Source of the DNA: Arsenophonus sp052174535
Lineage (GTDB): Bacteria > Pseudomonadota > Gammaproteobacteria > Enterobacterales > Enterobacteriaceae
DNA length: 12,706 nucleotides
Assembly: GCA_052174535.1 (NCBI GenBank)
Contig: JBQMRQ010000006.1
Coordinates: 1-12,706 of the forward strand
Direction of reading: 5' to 3'
The number at the start of each line of letters is the position of its first letter. Positions within the stretch are counted from its first letter, which is position 1. A program made the position numbers and the translations under genes. The notes below the pieces were generated by a model. The model searched no databases. It had not been told where the DNA came from and was given only the letters and a program-made list of their open reading frames with translations. Below are positions 8,947-12,706 of this stretch, piece by piece.

Positions 8947-9564
8947 TGATAATACTCAAGAATGGCTCTCATATTTTTCTTAATAATACTATCAAGTAAC
9001 TCGATCATATCTCGTCTGCAAATGTATTTCTGTATTAACATTAATAATGTTTTTGCCTACGCTGTATAATCTTACCGTCTTCAAGTGTTATGACGTCAAC
9101 AAGCTTAAATGATTTTATATAGATATTTCGGGTATCATTCATATCACTAAAATAATCGACCCAGTTCGTACTCTAAAGATTAGTACTTTGTCCTCCATAA
9201 TAAAAAAGATAGAAAAAATTAACAGTAACTTTTATATCCCGTACTCTAATTGCTTCTGTATAGAAGCAATGCTATATAACGCATGATAGTCGCCATGTCA
9301 TCAAGCTTATCATAGTTTGACTGATACTCTATCAATAAGTAGATAACCTTTCTCTTATTCGGTATTCACAGAATATAGAATGTCACTCTGATAGTTTTTA
9401 TCTTGCTATCGACAAATGAGATGAATTCTACTATCAGGTTATAAAAGTCACACAATGCCTTAATCTCATCAGGAAGCTAGATATCAAATAAATTTTGATC
9501 ATTTTTTTCAATTAAAACTACCTAAACATTGAATCATGCGATGTTGTGGTAAATTTTTAGTCAT
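8947..9564 (-). pseudogene. Rpn-family (YhgA-like) PD-(D/E)XK nuclease, degraded
   Basis: This is a relic of the Rpn / YhgA-like family, called putative transposases in older annotation and shown in E. coli to be recombination-promoting DNA nucleases. The start codon is taken as the ATG whose complement is at 9562-9564 (MTKNLPQ). Blocks in order: LFDI.LPDEIKALCDF (about 9440-9490); FVDSKI; SDILYSVNTE at 9359-9388, carrying the family's conserved Asp; VIYLLIEYQSNYDKLDDM around 9294-9345, carrying the conserved E-x-Q; ATIMRYIALLLYRSN; FYYGGQST; STNWVDYFSDMNDTRNIYI; FKLVDVITLEDGKIIQRRQK; and IQKYICRRDMIELLDSIIKK near 8985-9035. The catalytic codons survive but lie in different frames, separated by indels and stops. 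The C-terminal third is unreadable. It lies on the same strand as the unrecognised pseudogene ending at 9648. Confidence 0.85.
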
Positions 9565-9647
9565 TTAATTTATTTAGAAGTATTTTTATTTTAATGACTC
9601 AGGCTAAATAGGTATTTAATACGTTTTTCAAAATCATACCTAACTTT

Positions 9648-10514
9648 TTATCTCTTTCTCAAGCTAAAGGAGTGTACTATTTTATGATTTGGAAATCGCC
9701 AAGCATTGACTGTACTGTTTACCAGTCTTGCAATCCAGACTTCTCTTTCTTTTTAGGGTAGAGATAATGGTTTTTCTTGAATCATAGTTTTCTTATCATC
9801 AGATAACTTGGCGGAGAATAGAGTACAATCCTTAATAATTTCAGGAAGATTTTTTATAAGTAACATTATCCATAATAATTAATGCTGTTCCAGTTTTAGA
9901 TTAATTAAAAGGTTGCTCGTCTTTGGACAAGACGCTGTCATCAATTCGACTTTTGGCGTAATTTTCGTTTACGATCACATATCACATTTCAATGATAGCT
10001 GTTTAAATAAAACAGGATTCTTTAACTGTTTTTCTGTTGAATCGGCTTTTATATTCACATTACCTCAAACATAGAAATATCTTAGAGGCACAAAAAAGCT
10101 TTCTAGGAAGCAATAAATCACCATCTTTAATAGCGTTCTGTCAAGCTACTTTTCCGATGGTTTGTTGAGTCTTTTCTGCTTTTCACCGTATTCAGTATCT
10201 ATTTCAGATTTGAACAAGATATTACTTCTATTTAAAATTCTCTATTTTTTAATTTTGCTCCTGTTTTATCCCTTCTGATCTAAAGCTCACTACTGCACTC
10301 TTCTGTCTCACTGAGAATATGTTAAAAGTATTTACCTCGCTCATCAGTCCAACATTAAAATTCATCGGCTTCATAAACCACATCAATAAAAATACGCAAA
10401 CCCGTCAATATTTACAGCACACTTCATGCTTACATCAACCATTGGCATGTAAGCAGATTTTTTGCCATTAACAGTAAGAATTACCTCTCTCTCGACTGCA
10501 TCAGTCCATCTTTG
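9648..10514 (-). pseudogene. long unrecognised pseudogene (about 290 codons, many breaks)
   Basis: Successive minus-strand frames read as protein with few stops and appear collinear. From its 5' end: VEREVILTVNGKKSAYMPMV, then DVSMKCAVNIDG (open 10386-10529); after a frameshift RIFIDVVYEADEF, CWTDERGKYF and HILSETEECSSEL, separated by single stops; then KTGAKLKNREF. Next come GKVA and QNAIKDGDLLLPRKLFCAS, and NVNIKADSTEKQLKNPVLFK. Then TAIIEM, YVIVNENYAKSRIDDSVLSK and TGTALIIMDNVTYK (9844-9981, one stop at 9901-9903). After a shift in an A6 run come NLPEIIKDCTLFSAKLSDDK, and past a stop at 9753-9755 EREVWIARLVNSTVNAWRF, ending at 9648-9650. Several stops look like Gln codon to TAA/TAG changes. 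I recognise no family. IS256 copy C abuts or interrupts its 5' end. It may be more than one gene. Confidence 0.45.
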
Positions 10515-11920
10515 GCACAGAATGTTGAGTTATAGTAATCTGATATATGACGGTCAGGCTACGCTCTCCGATCTGGATAATTCAAAATCTGCCCTCTATT
10601 CTTAAATTAGATGTTATTTACCACCAGAATCATAAAAGGCTAAGGCTCCCCTTAGCTATTTCCAGTTTTCTTAGTAGACGGGGAAATAGGCTAAATAGTA
10701 TTGTAAGAGTTACATTCCTCAAATGACAATTCTCCACGCTTTAGCTTTATAGGGTTACTGTTACAAAATCCAATTCAATTGAATTCGTCATTCTTATTGA
10801 TGCCCTAGTGCACTGATGGGGAGCCATAGAATGTCAGCTGTTCTTTTCGATCTTTCTCTAATATCCTCATCGCTACAGTATATCCTGAAAAGCTTGCAAA
10901 TAAAACATCAAAAGCTTTATTAGCGGGAAATCATGGCTCTCTGCTAGTTAAAGGCCTTCCTCTCCGCGCATACAGCTTCTTAGCCTTACTTTCGGTGTTA
11001 GATGCCTTTTGAAGGTGAAAGCAACATATCGATTTTTTTATTTTGTATACCTAACAGCGTTGATATTTTGGCGCTTAGGAATAATTTGTTATTGCATTCC
11101 AAAACTAAGCATCGTATACCTCGTATCAAGTCTAGAAAAAACAGTTAAGCTCCCCGTTTATCAGTCCATTGAGAAGTTCGCTCAGTTCATTTCTAACTTT
11201 CAATATCATCTTCGACCGTAACGAGCTCCTTACCATCAATGTAGTCCTGCTGATAATCAGCAAAAAGATAAAGGCGATCATCTTGCCTGACAGAGAGTGA
11301 TATATATTCAGGCAAGAAATAAACGTAGCGTGTATTGCTTAAATCACTGAGCTATCATATTGCTATTTGAATCTGTTTATGTTACTGATAGAAAAAGGAT
11401 CAGTGTTTTTTATTGAATAGCTATCCACAGAGCTTCATAAAAATCACTGAAGGAGGAATTGCAGACATGGTAGCAACTTCTTCATCGTTTTTATACACTT
11501 CAGGTAAAACGGGATCAAAAAGCTGACTGAAGGATACTCTGTTCCCACTGTGATCATCTCTGACATTAGACATTTTAATACCATCTTGCATGATTCACTA
11601 TAGAACATAACCGTTACGGATGACAGGTTGATGACAATCGACAAGTCAGGATTTTCAGCATATTATTGCAAACCGTGGCTTTTAAGTTAAAACTAAGCTT
11701 TAACATCAGTGTCTTTCAGCTTGTTACCATTAGATGAATTCATACAAGGGATCAGAGGGGTAATATCTGCTTTCATAGATACCTGTATATATAGTAGACT
11801 TTCATGGCATATTATCTCTATATTGTTGAAATCATTTATAAAATCAATTAGCAATGGAGATTTACTATTGCCATATTAGAAACTCCATATACCAGAAATG
11901 GGGATAACTCATTTTTATAT
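10515..11920 (-). mobile_element. IS256-family insertion sequence, copy C, with both termini
   Basis: This is the best-delimited copy. The transposase-side left terminus is ATAACTCA at 11904-11911 (TGAGTTAT on the minus strand). At the other end TGAGTTAT stands at 10526-10533 on the plus strand, within GGCACAGAATGTTGAGTTAT. The two form an inverted pair with an 8-bp identical core, about 1.4 kb apart, the normal size for the family. The CACAGAAT.TTGA pattern also resembles common IS256-family ends. No target duplication was identified; the outer flanks have diverged. The same left core occurs in copies A and B. Confidence 0.7.
10600..11874 (-). pseudogene. IS256-family transposase, copy C, degraded
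   Basis: The start is placed at the ATG complementary to 11872-11874, aligned with copies A and B. Blocks: SPLLIDFINDFNNIEIICHE near the N terminus; VRDDHSGNRVSFSQLFDP (about 11530-11585), matching the VRDRSGxGxxFxSxLLP block; NTDPFSISNINRFK (about 11360-11405), matching GKxxxGLSxxxISRLK; a degraded RYVYF segment where the Asp of the DGIY motif is lost; GKELVTVEDDIES (about 11195-11235); SELLNGLINGELN; FWNAI near 11093-11107; KDRKEQLTFY within 10826-10858; and the C-terminal region to about 10600. There are many stops and shifts. Open stretches within it, such as 11444-11644, are fragments and not separate genes. Confidence 0.82.
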
Positions 11921-12175
11921 ATACAACAACACAACAGTACACTTGTGATCGCCTGAATCAATTTTTTATTATTAAGAAGAGAGAAGTAGCCAGCAGCTAA
12001 TAGCTATATTATTCCTTCCTGAAGAATAATTTCGCTTATTTTGAAATACTATTGATGATTGATTGTGTTAAGATTATGTCTATTTCATTAATGCATCTTT
12101 AATTAGATTAATATATAATTTTTTATTTCTTTTATGCTGGTTTACCTCAATAAATACATTAAAATCAATTTATTA
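11921..12175. other. AT-rich stretch with no recognised gene
   Basis: Nothing recognisable was seen on either strand between the left terminus of IS256 copy C and the small remnant that ends at 12173. Confidence 0.4.
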
Positions 12176-12346
12176 ATGACAGTGGATAAATTGCATACGA
12201 TGATTCTTTATTCTGATATCATGCAATTTTAGGCTAGAGCAGAATCCTAACTCACGGGCAACAATATTTCATGAAATCACATCCTCGCTAGTTAGCCATC
12301 TATTTACATTTGCGTTTTTCAGGAAAATTCCTGATGCTATAAGTAC
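12176..12346 (-). pseudogene. short unrecognised reading-frame remnant
   Basis: A minus-strand frame of 57 codons is open except for one TGA (complement of 12269-12271). It reads KNANVNRWLTSEDVIS before the stop and NIVARELGFCSSLKLHDIR after it. The second half vaguely suggests a small DNA-binding domain of phage or plasmid origin, but no family is recognised. It could also be chance in a low-constraint region. Confidence 0.25.
12188..12229. repeat. 9-bp inverted repeat with 24-nt spacer
   Basis: AAATTGCAT (12188-12196) and ATGCAATTT (12221-12229) are perfect inverted copies. It could be an operator-like dyad or chance; nothing else supports a function. Confidence 0.4.
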
Positions 12347-12391
12347 TTATTCTGAGATGACAGTAATAAACCTACCTTGGTGTTAATCCAA

Positions 12392-12490
12392 GGAATTCGT
12401 TATGATCTGTGCATTCCAAAACCTAGTTGTAGCCTTCTATCCAGTTGCAAAAATCGCTGAAAAATCAGCGCGCATAAACTCTAACCGTTT
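12392..12490 (-). mobile_element. possible fourth IS256-family fragment
   Basis: The plus-strand string TGCATTCCAAAAC at 12410-12422 is identical to 11093-11105 inside copy C, on the same relative strand. In C it encodes FWNA of the family's GDGALGFWNA motif. Here the minus strand reads ATGxKATTRFWNAQIITNS, and the following bases (ATAACGAATTCCTTGG) also resemble copy C after a 6-nt gap. The similarity outside this core is weak, so this could be a worn fragment or coincidence. Confidence 0.35.
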
Positions 12491-12524
12491 GCATTTAAGT
12501 TAACCGCCGGTATAAGGTGCCTTT

Positions 12525-12544
12525 ATTGCTAACTATTGCTAACT
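12525..12544. repeat. exact 10-bp tandem duplication
   Basis: ATTGCTAACT is repeated head to tail (12525-12534 and 12535-12544), another slippage-type duplication in unconstrained DNA. Confidence 0.85.
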
Positions 12545-12562
12545 CATCGTATCTAATCGTTA

Positions 12563-12703
12563 TTATCCATATAGGTAGGAAGCCTTACCAGCGTGCACTT
12601 CATTAATCAATCTTTTCTGTGCTTCATTATCAGCTACCCGTCCGTCTTGATTTTTGATATTCACTGCCTGCATTAATTTCTTTCAATAATACTACTTTTT
12701 AGC
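12563..12703 (-). pseudogene. unrecognised reading-frame remnant at window edge
   Basis: Two overlapping minus-strand frames read as protein and join after one shift: KVVLLKEINAGSEYQ, then NQDGRVADNEAQKRLINEVH and AGKASYLYG, ending at TAA (complement of 12563-12565). The composition looks coding. I do not recognise the family, and the gene may continue beyond position 12706. Confidence 0.35.
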
Positions 12704-12706
12704 ATT

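Noticed and set aside
11009..11221. 70-codon plus-strand frame
   Set aside because: It is antisense to the IS256 copy C transposase.
1..12706. tRNA, rRNA, riboswitch or CRISPR array
   Set aside because: I looked for cloverleaf T-loop signatures, regularly spaced repeats and conserved rRNA blocks and saw none; without a covariance search a small ncRNA cannot be excluded.

Overview
The window looks like a decaying stretch of a gammaproteobacterial chromosome, most likely an arthropod-associated endosymbiont of the Enterobacterales. The metK remnant reads very close to the enterobacterial S-adenosylmethionine synthetase, the DNA is clearly AT-rich, and every protein family I can recognise is broken by stops, frameshifts or truncation. 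I found no intact protein gene, no rRNA, no tRNA and no CRISPR array. The species cannot be fixed from this sequence alone.

Layout. About 62-1035 (+) is a RecD2-type (RecD/TraA-like) helicase pseudogene. 1571-2319 (+) is the 5' part of an IS256-family element (copy A). 2943-4097 (+) is a degraded IS91-family transposase. 4511-5670 (+) is a near full-length metK pseudogene, followed 38 bp later by a nearly complete IS256-family copy (B, about 5706-7036, +). From 7.0 to 8.9 kb there is one unrecognised reading-frame remnant (8012-8329, +). The right third is mostly minus strand: an Rpn-family (YhgA-like, PD-(D/E)XK) nuclease pseudogene (8947-9564), a long unrecognised frame-broken gene (9648-10514), and a third IS256-family copy (C, 10515-11920). 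Beyond that are scattered fragments, including a possible fourth IS256 piece near 12.4 kb and two unrecognised remnants.

How the parts relate. The genes do not form a pathway. The pattern is a few ancestral genes (metK, possibly recD2) among mobile-element remains, with single-base indels, C-to-T type nonsense changes (for example Gln codon to TAA) and small tandem duplications. The three main IS256 copies align with one another over their left ends and much of the transposase. All share a GAGTTAT core at the left terminus, and copy C carries a matching inverted terminus on the other side.

The most notable biological point is the loss of metK. It is usually essential, so this genome should either hold another copy or take up S-adenosylmethionine. 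The most promising undescribed material is the minus-strand pseudogene at 9648-10514, which reads as real protein but matched no family I know. I did not find an intact novel system.
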